Assembly (NCBI RefSeq): GCF_964355755.1 | Contig: NC_092675.1 | Location: forward strand, 30,218,912 to 30,282,911 | Direction of reading: 5' to 3' | Length of the DNA stretch: 64,000 bases | From: Antedon mediterranea | Lineage: Eukaryota > Echinodermata > Crinoidea > Comatulida > Antedonidae | Part shown: positions 36,494-48,985 of the stretch, piece after piece | Numbering within the stretch: position 1 is the first letter of the stretch | Layout of the letters: each line of letters opens with the position of its first letter | Program-made: the position numbers and the translations under genes | Notes under the pieces: generated by a model | The model's database searches: none | The model's input: the letters and a program-made list of their open reading frames with translations, nothing else | What the model was told of the DNA's origin: nothing

Positions 36494-37576
36494 GATCATT
36501 TTTTAGTACAAACAAATATTTTTCAATTATTAAAGTATCATTGGTTACATTTTTGTTAAAATAGTAGCCATATTGATTAGTTTTTGACTAGACACACGAC
36601 GCAATCTACATTCCCGTTGATAAATTGCGTCATTTTGTATGTCTGACTTGCCAATCGGATGTTATTTCACGTATTATTATTTTACACTGATTAGAATAAT
36701 TACCGATAGATTTAATATTTCATGTTTATATCCATCAACGTTACTATGGCCAGCTGTCTCTCTCTCAGTCAATTCAATATATATATATTTTTTTCATTTA
36801 ATAGATTTGTGGAAATATGCCCGCGTTTACATCTGTCATCCGCTATTAGTATTTTGTGAATGTTTTGAATTGAGTTCATTCCTTTTCATCCGGCATTCTT
36901 TTTTTTTTCTTTTTTTATTGCTATGTTCTTCTGCGTCGGCTTATCGTTACTGTACACCTCGTTATTACATATACATCCTTCATGGCATGGCTATCTTGTT
37001 TTAGCATGAAGGCACACGTAGCTAGGCACACGGTATCAAACTGCAACATACATAGGCCTTAATCAGTATGATAATTCGTTATTCTTCGCCCTTTTAAACC
37101 GATTTATTATCTCCTAATATAGAAACAGTTCGTTGCAGTCAAATGCTATTCGTATTATCCACCCGTAAACGTAATTCCAACATTGTACTATATCATTTCA
37201 AAGGTATTCGATTTATTACTTGAGATATGAATTGAGCAAAACGCATAATGTTATAAACAACTGATTATTTAATGTTATGCTTTTTAAATAATATTTGATG
37301 ACTGCACAATCACAATTTATTTATAGGAAGAAGTGTTCAAGATGCCTCGGCAATCACAGATTCTTTCAAAGGATGTCATTAATGTGAATGAACAGTTAAC
37401 ATAAAATTATATTTATAAATGGGCCTAAAATAACACTTCAGTTATTGGCATTGAGGCAGAGGTACGTCTTATACTTTTAGCTATTGTTCACAGTAAAAGT
37501 AGGCATATTGAACCGTGTTAAAAGTTGTTTAATATTCATGAACATCAGAGATATAAATAATTATGTGCAGACTGTA
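36494..37576. other. AT-rich intergenic sequence, no gene seen
   Basis: The 121-codon frame at 36639-37004 is hydrophobic and very rich in Phe, Tyr and Ile, as expected for translated T-rich DNA; I do not call it a gene. Confidence 0.3.
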
Positions 37577-37607
37577 ATTTCCCGCCAATAACTTATTGGC
37601 GGGAAAT
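37577..37607. promoter_or_regulatory. Perfect 31-bp dyad of two inverted E2F-type sites with CCAAT cores
   Basis: ATTTCCCGCCAATAA (37577-37591), one base, then its exact reverse complement (37593-37607). Each arm contains TTTCCCGCC, which fits the E2F consensus TTTSSCGC, overlapped by CCAAT. ACTGT and ACAGT flank it and may lengthen the stem. A role in transcription is an inference; there is no gene start nearby that I can support. Confidence 0.5.
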
Positions 37608-37810
37608 CGACAGTTTGTGTGTAGGGCCTACCCTTTATTGCCTTAATTGGAATTAATAAATTGATATTAACTTTGATTAAATAAAATAAAAATAAGGAAA
37701 TTAAAAAATGAATATTTGTTATTACGGTTAAGAACTGCTGAGAATTGATATTTTTATTATTAAAAAATTATGAAAAAATGAATTAAAGTAAACTTGTTTG
37801 ACCAGATTAA

Positions 37811-37945
37811 GAAACACACTGTCCAAAACAATACATAGAAACACACTGTCCAAAACAATACATAGAAACACACTGTCCAAAACAATACATAGAAACACAC
37901 TGTCCAAAACAATATATAGAAACACACTGTCCAAAACAATACATA
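37811..37945. repeat. 27-bp minisatellite, five copies
   Basis: GAAACACACTGTCCAAAACA followed by ATACATA, repeated at exact 27-bp spacing. One base differs (ATATATA) in the fourth copy. As 27 is divisible by three, frames stay open on both strands, which explains the short open frames here. Confidence 0.95.
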
Positions 37946-37959
37946 GAATAACATGTGAA

Positions 37960-38514
37960 TTGGAGTTAGCTATCCCACCATGGATTGGAGTTAGTTTAGT
38001 TATAACTATCCCACCATGGATTGGAGTTAGTTTAGTTATAACTATCCCACCATGGATTGGAGTTAGTTTAGTTATAACTATCCCACCATGGATTGGAGTT
38101 AGCTATCCCACCATGGATTGGAGTTAACTATCCCACCATGGATTGGAGTTAGTTTAGTTATACCTATCCCACCATGGATTGGAGTTAGTTTAGTTATAAC
38201 TATCCCACCATGGATTGGAGTTAGTTTAGTTATAACTATCCCACCATGGATTGGAGTTAGTTTAGTTATAACTATCCCACCATCGATTGGAGTTAGTTTA
38301 GTTATAACTATCCCACCATGGATTGGAGTTAGTTTAGTTATAACTATCCCACCATGGATTGGAGTTAGTTTAGTTATAACTATCCCACCATGGATTGGAG
38401 TTAGTTTAGTTATAACTATCCCACCATGGATTGGAGTTAGTTTTGTTATAACTATCCCACCATGGATTGGAGTTAGTTTGTTATAACTATCCCACCATGG
38501 ATTGGAGTTAGTTT
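37960..38514. repeat. 36-bp minisatellite, about 16 copies
   Basis: The unit is TTGGAGTTAGTTTAGTTATA followed by ACTATCCCACCATGGA (36 bp), with a few shorter units lacking TTTAGTTATAAC. Copies are almost identical. The period is a multiple of three, so long artefactual frames of 122 and 149 codons arise on the two strands. Confidence 0.96.
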
Positions 38515-41500
38515 TATACTTTCTTCTCTTGACACAACATTTCAACAAAAAGGTATTTTAAAGTTCATTAAAACATAAATAGCAGATTCAAATGTTAATG
38601 AAGACGGTAAAACTCCGTTATTCAAACTAATTTCTTCTTCGGTCGGTTGGTCGGTCTGTCGGTAAACACTAACTCAAATTTGAGCACGCGACTGCAGCCA
38701 TGTGTATGGCCTTGTTTTCTTTAATGTTATCATATGATTGTAAAGTTTGTTTTTTAATTTTTGGTAAATTGTATTCAATTAAAAGAATTAAGATTAACGC
38801 AATTATACAATTTGACACAGTTTATCTGACGATGTATAAATTCATTTGAATGGATGGATGGATGAATGGATTGGATTTTGTTACAAAATAAATCTAAACT
38901 AAACTCTTAAAATGTTAGCAGCGGATTTATATTCCGAAACGATTTATATTTATTCAATGGACTAACGCATGCCTTATCACGCTCCTTACCTTCTTACATT
39001 TTGTTTGTATATTATTGTGATATGATAATAAGAAGTTGAAAACTTAATATTAAAACATGAATTCTTATCAATAGCAAACACATGCACATGTTGATTCGTA
39101 TAAGATGGTCACCTGCCCTGCTGCTGTACTATTAGCTACGTGTTTACCAATCACTGTCTAATGATAATGACGTGTTATTAAGAGCACGATGCATTTTGCC
39201 TATTCATGCAAAATACACGATTTCCACCAAGAGCCTCAAAAGAGTTTGTGATTACTCGAGGGTAATCCATTTTGTTTTAGCAATATCATGCAAAACCCTT
39301 ATAGTTAATGGCTTTTACACTGCTTGTTTTCCTTAAAATCACACATTTATAACTTTGATATCCTTTCTTTTCTATTCCTGATAACGTTTATGACAGGTTG
39401 CCGGGAATTTTTTAATAACTTAAATTTCGAAGTTATTCTTACAACGAAATTAATTTTTTAAGCCATATCAAAATATTATTATTAAACACAACTATTCACA
39501 CTACAATACTGGGCCTCCGAATTATGACTACCGAGAATCAACAACTATTGCAGTACTAAACAAATGACATTCATGCGTAAGATTGTTATGTGATTTTATA
39601 ATTGTTATTCTTCTTTTCTTGTATGTAAATATGTTTGGTAAAACCAAATTCCAAATGCTTTATTTATGTTGTATTCTCAAAATGACAAAGATAGAAAAGA
39701 GTACTACGCATGTGCTAAAATTGAGCAACAGTACCAACCAAATAAACAACATTAAGTAATCGAAATACTAATAAAAAAAAATATGTCATAGATTCCTGAA
39801 ATATGGTGTATGGTATTATAAAATAGCAACATAAACGTAATGTGTTGTGACCAATAAGTTGCTGCTCTCTCCATAGACGGCTTAACTTCATTTGCATATA
39901 AGCAACTGTTCTAACTTATTTGTTTCATTTAATTTTGGTGAACTTTTGATAACTGTTTTCTTCCCCAGGGCGGCCGTTAACGTACATTTTAGGCTAATTT
40001 AATTTTCTTTCAGGTGGATTAATGATCTGGCACCGTTTTCTATGCTCACAATTCATTACCAACTAATTATTGTTTCGGTCCCAATTAGCGTCGTTCAACT
40101 CCCGAGATAAACAGTAAATTTGAATTATTTGTCACTTTCAAATTGAAAATTAATTTATGTTTAAAATAATGATAGTATTTACCATATTTGATAATAGTAC
40201 AGACAAACGAAGATTATACAATCGGGGTATACGGTATTATTAATGAAAGAGCTGCATAGGCAGGGTAGAAAAAATCATAAGTCATAATTAGTATAAAATA
40301 TAAATTAGGCCTAATATAGATAAGATTGTTTATTGTGCCAAAATTAAATTTGAAATCCGTTACAATAAATGTGAAGTAAGATTTTATGCCCATACCTCCC
40401 GACCAAATTCTTATGAAAACATACATACAGTAATTGTTGGCTTTTTATGTTATAATTATTTTACAGATTTTTTTTACCAGATAAAATGAATTAGGCCTAT
40501 TGAATTCCTAAACCCGTATCGTCGTCTCAGTACTATTGTCTCTTGAAGTTGTAGAATGTGGTAGAAACGAACCGTCAACTTACTCCAGCAATTATATTAA
40601 TAAAAATGTTGTAAAAGATCTCCCAGCTTTCTGGATTCTCTAAGGAGCACTTAATCTTGATTTGAACATGGGTCAATTTCACGATTGTAAACCGAAGGTC
40701 ATTAATTTGTTATTTTGTCGTGCGACATTCATTAGTGGAACGTGCTCAGTCTTTTGGAATATGTCGATGACAAAAAATGATTTACGAGGTAGCTTACAAC
40801 ACGTGCTAGTAACTTTACACAATAGTTTGTCCACCTAGGCCTATATCACAATTTGAAAATAGAATTTTGTCGTAGGCTCACATCAATGTGGTTCTGAATT
40901 TAACTTTGCGCTGTGCGGCTGTGACGTCATAAAACAAAGGTTGCTGCACAACATCACATAAAGGTCTATTTTCATTAAAAGTTACAAAATGTACTGTGCA
41001 CAAGTTTTAGACAAACCTTCCACACCAAAGTTGCAGAAAAAAGAATAATAATTTAAAATAAAAGATCCTGACAATCACAATGTTAATTGAAAACTGAATA
41101 AATAAGGTGTCGGTATTGGAGTTTTTAAAGAAATTATATTTGTTTAAAAGGCCTCGGTCTCTCTCCTTTTGTTCGGCGTGGTGAGTGCAATGACCAGTAC
41201 ATCCTGATGTATTGGATTCTATGAATTGAATCATTTTTAGACGGGTCGCCGCCAGGTGGGTGTGTTCGCCTTTTAGGATTTAGAACGATCGATGTTTGTA
41301 TCTCTAATTTCTTCAAAAAAATTAGTTTGATGGATAATGTTAATTACATGGTCTTGATACAGTTGTGTACGCTGATATGGCTTGGTTGGCGGCAAAATTT
41401 TCGATGCCAGCTAGCCTACATTTTTGCATTTATAGGTTTTCAGATATACAAAATATTCGTATGTAAAAATGCAGGTGTAGTTTTTAAGGTGTATTGTATA

Positions 41501-42049
41501 GTTACTGAGCAACTCCAATACAGAGTGTAAATACCATTAACTTCATAAACCTCTATATTAATATTAGTGTTGCATTGCGCATACATTATGGTTGTAGGGC
41601 CTAATTAATATTAGTCCAGACCTTTAAACTATAAGCATATAGCTAAATAGTAGGCCACATTTAATACTGCATACTTTCTTTGCGAACGTTCATTTTCTGA
41701 ACAATTCAAGGCTGGGAAGAAAGTGTTGCTTTGATCAGTAAATCGAACACGGATCTTGTGGTGTTCGATTCACAGGTCATTGATATTAACAAAATTGTAG
41801 ATGTCCGATTTGTTGTCTGTTGTTGTCATTACTACCAGGATATGAAGGAATTAAAATATTGAATATAAGGTACGGCAGTACCAATGTCAGCCTTAACATT
41901 TGAACTTTAATCCAGTTAATTCAACGCGTGGATTGTTGGTGTGATTGAGCGCCAACATTTAAACGTTCAATGCAATAACACGGCCAATTGCAATGTATCT
42001 AGAACTAAAATGAACAATCACTGATTTTTATTGCCTACGGTACCACCCT
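38515..42049. other. AT-rich intergenic sequence, no gene seen
   Basis: Contains a (GGAT)n-like run at 38850-38870 and a 10-bp-stem hairpin at 41741-41770 (AATCGAACAC, 10-nt loop, GTGTTCGATT). No exon or family is recognised. Confidence 0.3.
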
Positions 42050-42400
42050 TTAACATAAAGGGTATTTGATTCCTCAACCATGTAGGTCTTTATGTGTTAT
42101 CAACAATCCCCTCGACCCCTATATGAAATGCCACGGGAGGTGGTAACATGAACATGATATTTTATCCCTGGACCATGTAGGCCTATGCGTTATCAACGAT
42201 CTTCGATTATTATCGCTCGACCCCTATATGGTATGTCTGGGGAGGTGGTTAACATGAAGGGTATCTGATACCTGGACCATGTAGGCCTATGCGTTATCAA
42301 CAATCTCCGATTATTATCGCTCGACCCTATATGGTATGTCTAGGGAGGTGGTTAACGTGAAGGATAGGCCTGTCTGATCCCAGGACCGGTAAGCCTAGAA
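42050..42400. repeat. Diverged tandem repeat of about 95-110 bp, three to four copies
   Basis: Each copy has CCTGGACCATGTAGGCCTAT or a variant, GCGTTATCAACAATC, TCGACCCCTATATGGTATGT and GGGAGGTGGTTAACATGAAG. Copy starts lie near 42072, 42167, 42271 and 42380. Copies two and three are closest; the outer ones are diverged or partial. Confidence 0.85.
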
Positions 42401-43566
42401 ATGGTAGCAGTATTTAAATCTACAATTACCACAATTCCAGGGTCCTTGGCAACCAAGGACAACAGTGGTCTGTGTTCTCTATCAATTATTATTTGTTTCC
42501 TTCCTGTTTGATTAGAAATAGCCTTAAAACGATTCAAGTAAATCATTTTAATCATATCAATTTAAGCGAAGAAAGAATAAGGTCACATTGTTAATATGAA
42601 TTGGATAAAGCATACGAAACCAGATTTCTTCTCTTATACCCCTAAAAAACCTTTGTATTTTTAGGCCAAAAATCGATATGTGCAAACTTAAACGTGTCAT
42701 GACATGGAACGAGCCGAACCCACCCCGTAACAAACCGTAGGCAAGGCACTTTTCAATGGGCCTCGTCCCCAGTCACATGCTCACAGTGTGTTTCCCCCTC
42801 TCGCTATGATTCACGCTTGTAACTCGACTGTCAGTAGACCTACCCATGGAGGTGCACCTCCCTGACCTATCTATCCTCCTTTTTAGTGGGTCTTTTCAGT
42901 CCTGTGATAAGCATCACATCAAGTAGCAATTACATTTTTTAAGTTAGAAGAAAAATACTGTAATGTCATTACATACGGTACGTGTCACTGTATTTACCTT
43001 ACATTTACACAACCAGCACCTTAACTGCACCTTAACTGTATCTTAACTGCAATTAGTAATTCATTTGTATTGTTTTTAATCTGAAAACCAAACACTTTTC
43101 ATTCTCTTGAGTTTTATAGGCATATAGTTTGTAATATATTTCCGATATCGTCAATTACCGGTACTCAAATTTGTGTTCAGTTAATGCTACGAAAACAAAT
43201 TTACCGAAAACAAAGCAATTTAAAATTAGCAAGCAGCACAGCTTGTTTTATTTAATCATTAGTAAAAGATGGACACAATTCCTATAACAACGATATTTAC
43301 GAATACGTTACCGGATATAGTAATAAAGAGAACTGTTAAATTGGACATAAGCTGAGAATTTGGGAGTTCGGCGGGGTTTGACATCCTGTTTGTCAAGTGA
43401 ATCTTACGTCACTGTATTTTGATTTACATTCTGTGGATATTATTAGACAAAAACGTAAACATCCTAAAATACAAATACAATAAATTATACACTTTTGTGT
43501 GCAGCACAGCAACGATTAGAGTCTCAATCTTCCGTGACATCTTCCCGTTAGGACACAACGAAAAGT
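42401..43566. other. Intergenic sequence, no gene seen
   Basis: A short 11-bp repeat (CCTTAACTGCA type) occurs at 43018-43051. Nothing else is supported. Confidence 0.3.
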
Positions 43567-43696
43567 AAAGCTTGGTTCTCACTAGGACGCAGCGCAAGAA
43601 CGTAAGCGATTTGTCCATTTACAAGCGATGGATTATTTGAATTGTGGCTTGTTATCGATCAACTCGCTTGCGTTGCGTTTCTGGGAACCACGCTAA
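43567..43696. mobile_element. Family B foldback MITE, copy 5
   Basis: Starts AAAGCTTGGTTCTCACTAGG ACGCAGCGCAAG and ends CGCTTGCGTTGCGTTTCTGG then GAACCACGCT. Its last bases overlap the first bases of the next copy (AAGCT). Confidence 0.75.
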
Positions 43697-43856
43697 AGCT
43701 TGGTTACCACTAGGATACAACGCAAGGACATAAACGCAACGCAAGCGTGTTGACCAATAACAAGCCACTGTTCGAATATCCATTGCTTGTGTTTGGTCAT
43801 CTCACTACGTTGCGTGTACGTCCTTGCGTTGCGTTCTAGTGGAAACCAAGCTTTAG
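43694..43856. mobile_element. Family B foldback MITE, copy 6
   Basis: A full-length copy: AAAGCTTGGTTACCACTAGG, ACGCAACGCAAGCGTGTTGA, centre ACAAGCCACTGTTCGAATAT, then the inverted arm TACGTCCTTGCGTTGCGTTC and TAGTGGAAACCAAGCTTTAG. Both termini are intact, so it gives good element boundaries at about 160 bp. Confidence 0.82.
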
Positions 43857-44145
43857 GGCACTAGGCAAAACGCAATCACAAACGTTCGGATGGTCCACGA
43901 GTCGTGATCAAAATACTTGCGGTGCGCTTACAGCTTGGTTCCCACTAGAACGCAACGTAAGGACGTAGACGCAACGCAAGCGAGTTGACCAATCACACGC
44001 GACTGTTCGAATAATCCATCGCTTGAGATTGGTCAAATCACTTTGCGTTGCGTGTACGTCCTTGCGTTTCGTCCTACTGGGACCAATTAGGGCACAACGC
44101 AATCAAGTCATGATTGATCAAAATACTTGCGGTGCGCTTACGAGG
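43857..44145. mobile_element. Family B copy 7 (43931-44090) flanked by a duplicated arm
   Basis: The copy itself runs CAGCTTGGTTCCCACTAGAA to GTCCTACTGGGACCAATTAG. On each side lies a related block: 43857-43930 and 44092-44145 both contain GGCACW...AACGCAATCA and GATCAAAATACTTGCGGTGC then GCTTAC. This looks like a nested insertion or segmental duplication within a family B-related element. Confidence 0.65.
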
Positions 44146-44227
44146 CTTGCGTTGATTAAAACAACAATCCAAAACCCGACCCTCTTACACATAAAAACCA
44201 ACAATGTGTAGGCTATTTATACAGTAT

Positions 44228-44256
44228 TAATTCAATTCAATTCAATTCAATTCAAT
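44228..44256. repeat. (TTCAA)n run, likely tail of a minus-strand retroelement
   Basis: About six TTCAA units followed by TAAACTTTATTGTCAAACTC. Read on the minus strand this is GACAATAAAGTTTATTGAAT and more GAATT units, a common 3' terminus of non-LTR elements. The element body to the right (up to about 44400) is not identifiable. Confidence 0.55.
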
Positions 44257-47200
44257 AAACTTTATTGTCAAACTCATGAATGGCTTGAAACTTTGGCTGA
44301 AAGTACACACATTAAAATTGTCTAAAAACAATGTCGCACAAACAGTAAAAAAGAATAAAATCACATAAAACTGAGAACAAGATGATTTTATTCTTTGGCG
44401 ACAATTCCACCAAACAAAGGTTTAGGACATTTTAATTGTATCCAACTTGTTTTGAGTAATTAAATCATTTACTGTCATCATCGTAATTGTTTGTTATGTA
44501 ACAGGAAATATTAATATGAACAATGAATGGGAAACGTAAAAAGGCTAACGTTGACTACTGGCCTACGAACAGCTGTTTTAAAGTTTTAAAATAACTCGGA
44601 GTTTATTGAAATAAAAATTGTGGTGGAATGAGGCAGTTTTGTTGTATTTTAATTTTTTGCATAAAAAAACATTAATTTTTTATCTAATTTTTGTATTTAT
44701 TTTTTGTAAATTTAATGTTTATATACTTTGAACTGCTGGCCTACATACCGATAGCTATTATTATGTAAGTGCCTTAGACCAGACTTCGGGGAAGAAGAAA
44801 AATAGCGGGAAATAAAATAAGACATGCATGCAACATGTAAACGAAAATGTTTTAATATATGTGACGGTTAAGTTTAGAAGAAAAATTGCCAAATTGTTTT
44901 ATATTGGTCAACAATATGCATCTCAATCATCAACTTCTTATAAGTAGAATCACTTACAAGATGTTACTATATACGCATACAGAAAGGATGACCCAGAAAA
45001 ACGTGTTTAATCGGTGGGTGGATAGCCTTTCTGTCTAGCTTCAATATGGTTAGGCTTAGCCTAAAAACCACCTGTTGATTTCTATCCGTTATTACTACAA
45101 ATGTTTTAATATAAAAAGAAATCATCACTCAACTTGCCTATGTGAAAGTTAACACAAGTAATATTACATCAAATGTGTAGGGCCTTTTTGTGTCCTTAAT
45201 GCATTACAGAGTCTACGCCTACGCGACCCCCGCTATTTTGGCGCGAGTTACATACCGTATGGTATAATGTGACGTAATGCGCCAGTCAGGGAAAACACGT
45301 GGACTTAAAACTAATTAAAAGTTTCACTTCAAAGTTTAATTTTCTCACGATTCGATGGTAATTTGGCTGATACTGGAACTTCCTTAATGAAGGTTTTACC
45401 TGCTAGCCTCACACATAAAACTGAACCAAAAAAAAAACGTTAATTATAGGTTAAACACATCCAAGAGTTTTGCATTTAATATTTCTAGCTAAATCAAAGA
45501 GGATTGTTATACGAAAATCTATTCTTGATATAATTTATTATCCATATCTATTTACTATGACATTTAGAAACAGCGTTGGCCTATAATATCGAAATTATCT
45601 AAACTATAGTATTATACTATTAGTAATGTAATATATTTGTTATAAGTGAAGCCTGTTTTTTTTTAAATTTCGTTCGTTGCATTAAATGCTGATATAGGCC
45701 TACATACCAGTTTTAGGGCATGCAGATATATGCCACACTCGACGATAACAATATCTCAATCAGATTAATTGCGATCGGATAAAAAGGGAGGGAAGGGGAA
45801 ATAAAAGAAATAAACAAAACCATTAGATAATTTTGAACGGCAAAAGCATAATCTGACTTTTTCCCATAGCGTATATTAGTATCTGTTGATCTTGCATCAT
45901 TTTCCTAGACTTAATTGACCTATACCTACGCATAGGCCTTCAGCAATATGTTGAACGAGCTTGCAGGGCAGTGGGTCAACCAAGTTAGCACAATCAGACA
46001 CCAGCAATAGTTCTATATTTAGGCCTATCGTTTTTTGTATAAAATATAATAATGATTTTTATTTTAACTGATCAGGGTTTGGTCAATGTGGATAGGTTGG
46101 CTTCCTCATGAGTTACTTAAAAAAGACAGTGGCATGGAAATATTGACTCTATATATTGATCGATATGAAATATGTCCGTGACCAATAGGGCCTACTGTAT
46201 TTATTGGTATAAAGTTTTAGTCCGAGACCAATATTGATATATTTAAAGTACCGGTATTCGCGACCAAATGTGACAGACTTTATAGCACAACCTGCGCATT
46301 GAAACATTTAAAAGATTTTACCTTTGCGATTTTGTTCTTCTGTAGGGCCTATTTCTTTTTTGAATCAAATATTATTAATGTAGGCGGGAGAGCTAAGCGG
46401 CGTTGTTCAAAGGGACATCAGAGCGGCATTTATAAAAATACATTGCAAGCCGAATAACAAACAAGTACGGTAATAATGTAAAAAATATACCGAATTAGGG
46501 ATCATTGTGTTAGGTGTTCTTTGAATGATGAATTCATGTCGCACGATTTAGTTAAATTTCACATTTTTGAAACAGTGTTTTTTTTACGCACAGGATGAAC
46601 TTACAGCATATTTATAAATTTGTTTCTATATTGTTCATTATTACCATTTTTCCACTCAAACTGTGGATTTAATTTAAAGTCAGGTGTTTCATTGAATACG
46701 AAATGGTTTTGACATTAATGCATCACAATGCTGAGACAAAACATTATTTACAAGATGTCAAAAACTAATTTGCTCGTTGTTAATTAAGTTCGTATTATCA
46801 TTAGACTCGGCGGAGAGAGTGTCATTCTACACACCGTATTTTCACATAGAACCGTCAAGTGATGAGATTAGTTCAATTTGTTTGATTAAATACATTTATG
46901 GCTCTTTGTTTTAGTAATCTTCCCTTAGCACACGGGGTTAATGGTGAAGATATCAGGTGCTCAGTTTTCACAAAGGGCTCATCCGAGAGTCCATTGTTAC
47001 TATAACATTCCCTTATTAAGATCCAGCAATAATAAAATGTCATTCTGACGGTTTGTTTATATGTTTTCTGCCAGCATTCCGGTATTACAAACGATGATAA
47101 TATGGAAGTCAATTTATTACAAGAACCCCCTACGAGTGAATACTGACGTCATCTAGTCTATTTTCTTAAAAGTTATACTTTGAAGTGATTATTTTGGCCA

Positions 47201-47399
47201 ATCAAAAGGTCTGATATGTTTTAGATTGGAAGGTACATCTGTTGTAAGTTAACGTCTGCTTATGTTCCGCGCTGTTGACATTCATTTGCATGCACTCAGC
47301 ACTTTTACAAATAAATTTGTAATCTTATAGAGCTACAATTATATTCGTGTAGCCAGGTATGGGGTATAAACGAGAGGATGGGCGCATGAATACGCGCAC
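44257..47399. other. AT-rich intergenic sequence, no gene seen
   Basis: No exon or named repeat. The 45220-45300 part is CpG-richer, with TTTTGGCGCGAG (E2F-like) and the palindrome ATACCGTATGGTAT. The frame at 46873-47112 is treated as chance. Confidence 0.3.
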
Positions 47400-47540
47400 A
47401 CGCACGTCATTTATCACAGCCTCCTGAGTCGCACACGACAACCACGTGTAGTTACTTTAAGCTCCGCCCCTTAAATCTGATTGGCGGAAAACATCTGTCA
47501 GGCGTTTTAACGAGCTAGCTCGGTACTCGGTCGAAGTTAA
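47400..47540 (+). promoter_or_regulatory. Proposed promoter of the TAL1/SCL-type gene
   Basis: A CpG- and GC-richer block. On the plus strand it contains a GATA-type TTATCA (47411), an E-box CACGTG (47443-47448), a GC box CTCCGCCCC (47462-47470), an inverted CCAAT box ATTGG (47480-47484) and an E-box CATCTG (47492-47497). There is no clear TATA box. It lies just upstream of a non-coding segment ending in a strong splice donor. The assignment to the gene 8.7 kb downstream is inferred from strand and splice sites. Confidence 0.4.
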
Positions 47541-47923
47541 TAAAGAAGCACATTGGTGTACCTATTCCGACAAGTGGTTTGTTGACTTCGTCATTTATAT
47601 TGTCGCTAATTCATATAGAAAAAAAAACATTAAGTCTGTCGACTAAACGGAAACTTACAAACACTACGAACCTGGATGAATTTTCTTGGATAAAACGGTC
47701 ACCGATAAACGAAATATTTGATATTTAAGGTTAACGCAGAAGACATTCAGTTGTATTTGGACTTGATGTACGAGGCAGCAGTTGTTCTCCCTGGACTTAA
47801 CTACGGATAACAACATAAGTAGGCCTACTTGAACGTTTCTACCGTATTTTTTATCTTTACCTTATGGATTTGCAAGGGAATGCAGCCTTCACTTCTTTAT
47901 AGAAAGACAAGACACCCTGAACA
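47541..47923 (+). other. Proposed non-coding first exon (5' UTR) of the TAL1/SCL-type gene, with uORFs
   Basis: The segment ends at AACA|GTAAGTA, a near-consensus donor (GT at 47924-47925). The next acceptor on this strand in front of a real coding exon is TTTGTTTTTACAG, ending at 56198, giving an 8.3-kb intron. Within the exon are three upstream ATGs: 47766 (14 codons, MYEAAVVLPGLNYG), 47864 (12 codons) and 47881. The last stays open across the proposed splice and stops at the TAA at 56221. The exon's 5' limit is a guess. Confidence 0.4.
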
Positions 47924-48985
47924 GTAAGTAAACATTTCAATATTAAATTATTTAGATAATAATAACAAATACTTGGTTAATATTATAGAATTACTTAAGA
48001 GTATTCTCTGGTGAAGAAAATACCCTGGCCGAGAAAGGCACGAATAATTATTATTTTCTCTTTCGACTGCTGTTGACATGTAAATGAACGTAAAGATTCA
48101 TCTTCTCATGGACACATAGCCTACAGTATCTTTATATATAAAATAAAAACACAGCATATACCATTTGCATGCAAATTAATTAAAAAAACACATTATACAG
48201 TATTATAAATCATATAGGCCTACACAGTCCAATACCCGGTAATGTCTGTATTTTGTACTCTGCTAACATTTATTATTTCTATAAATAATATTTTAAATTG
48301 CATAATTGGTCTCTCTTTGATACTCTTTACTAAAAAATTACACTTACAATTTGTCTGGTTCACCCTGCAGTCGAGTCATTACATTGGAATTGTAACTATG
48401 TCTCCATCTAGCTAACATCATGTGGGATTTCCTATAGAATGGCTTTCATTATGGGAAGGGGTTCGTATGTGGGTGAAGGTCCTTTCATGCACCAAATATC
48501 ATTGTTGTAAACACTTCAACAAAATAACACTGATATTTAATAAATTTATCAAATTGTATACATTTATTACTGGTACTAATTCAAGGGTGATATTACATTT
48601 AATTTATGTTTGACAAAACGTCTGGCTGGGGCTAAAGAGTCAATGAAGCTCTAGCCAGCCAAAGGTCCCACTGCTTATAACTTCACAACATTAGATAGGA
48701 TCACTACACAATTATTAACCATTCATATAAACGAATAGAAAACTATACCGTTAGATTTCAACACAATATCAAAATATGTTCTATAATCTTTTATCAGACT
48801 GTGCAATATCACTTATATATTTATTGATAGATAGATAATATAACCTGTATCATATTGTTGATCATTGCAATATAAGTGGGTTGCCCCCACAAAAGAGAAA
48901 AAAAACTATATCCGTACACGATGTTGAGAATAAACAAGATACAGTATTTTTAAGATGGTTTTATTTAATCCAAATTGATTATAAA

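Noticed and set aside
36639-37004. 121-codon frame rich in Phe, Tyr and Ile
   Set aside because: It matches what T-rich DNA encodes by chance and shows no real membrane-protein pattern or promoter.
37728-38548. Long frames on both strands (109-149 codons) over the 27- and 36-bp repeats
   Set aside because: Unit lengths are multiples of three, so stop-free frames arise automatically on both strands.
46873-47112. 79-codon frame, minus strand, near the proposed promoter
   Set aside because: No homology I can recognise, no Kozak or splice support; length is within chance for this composition.
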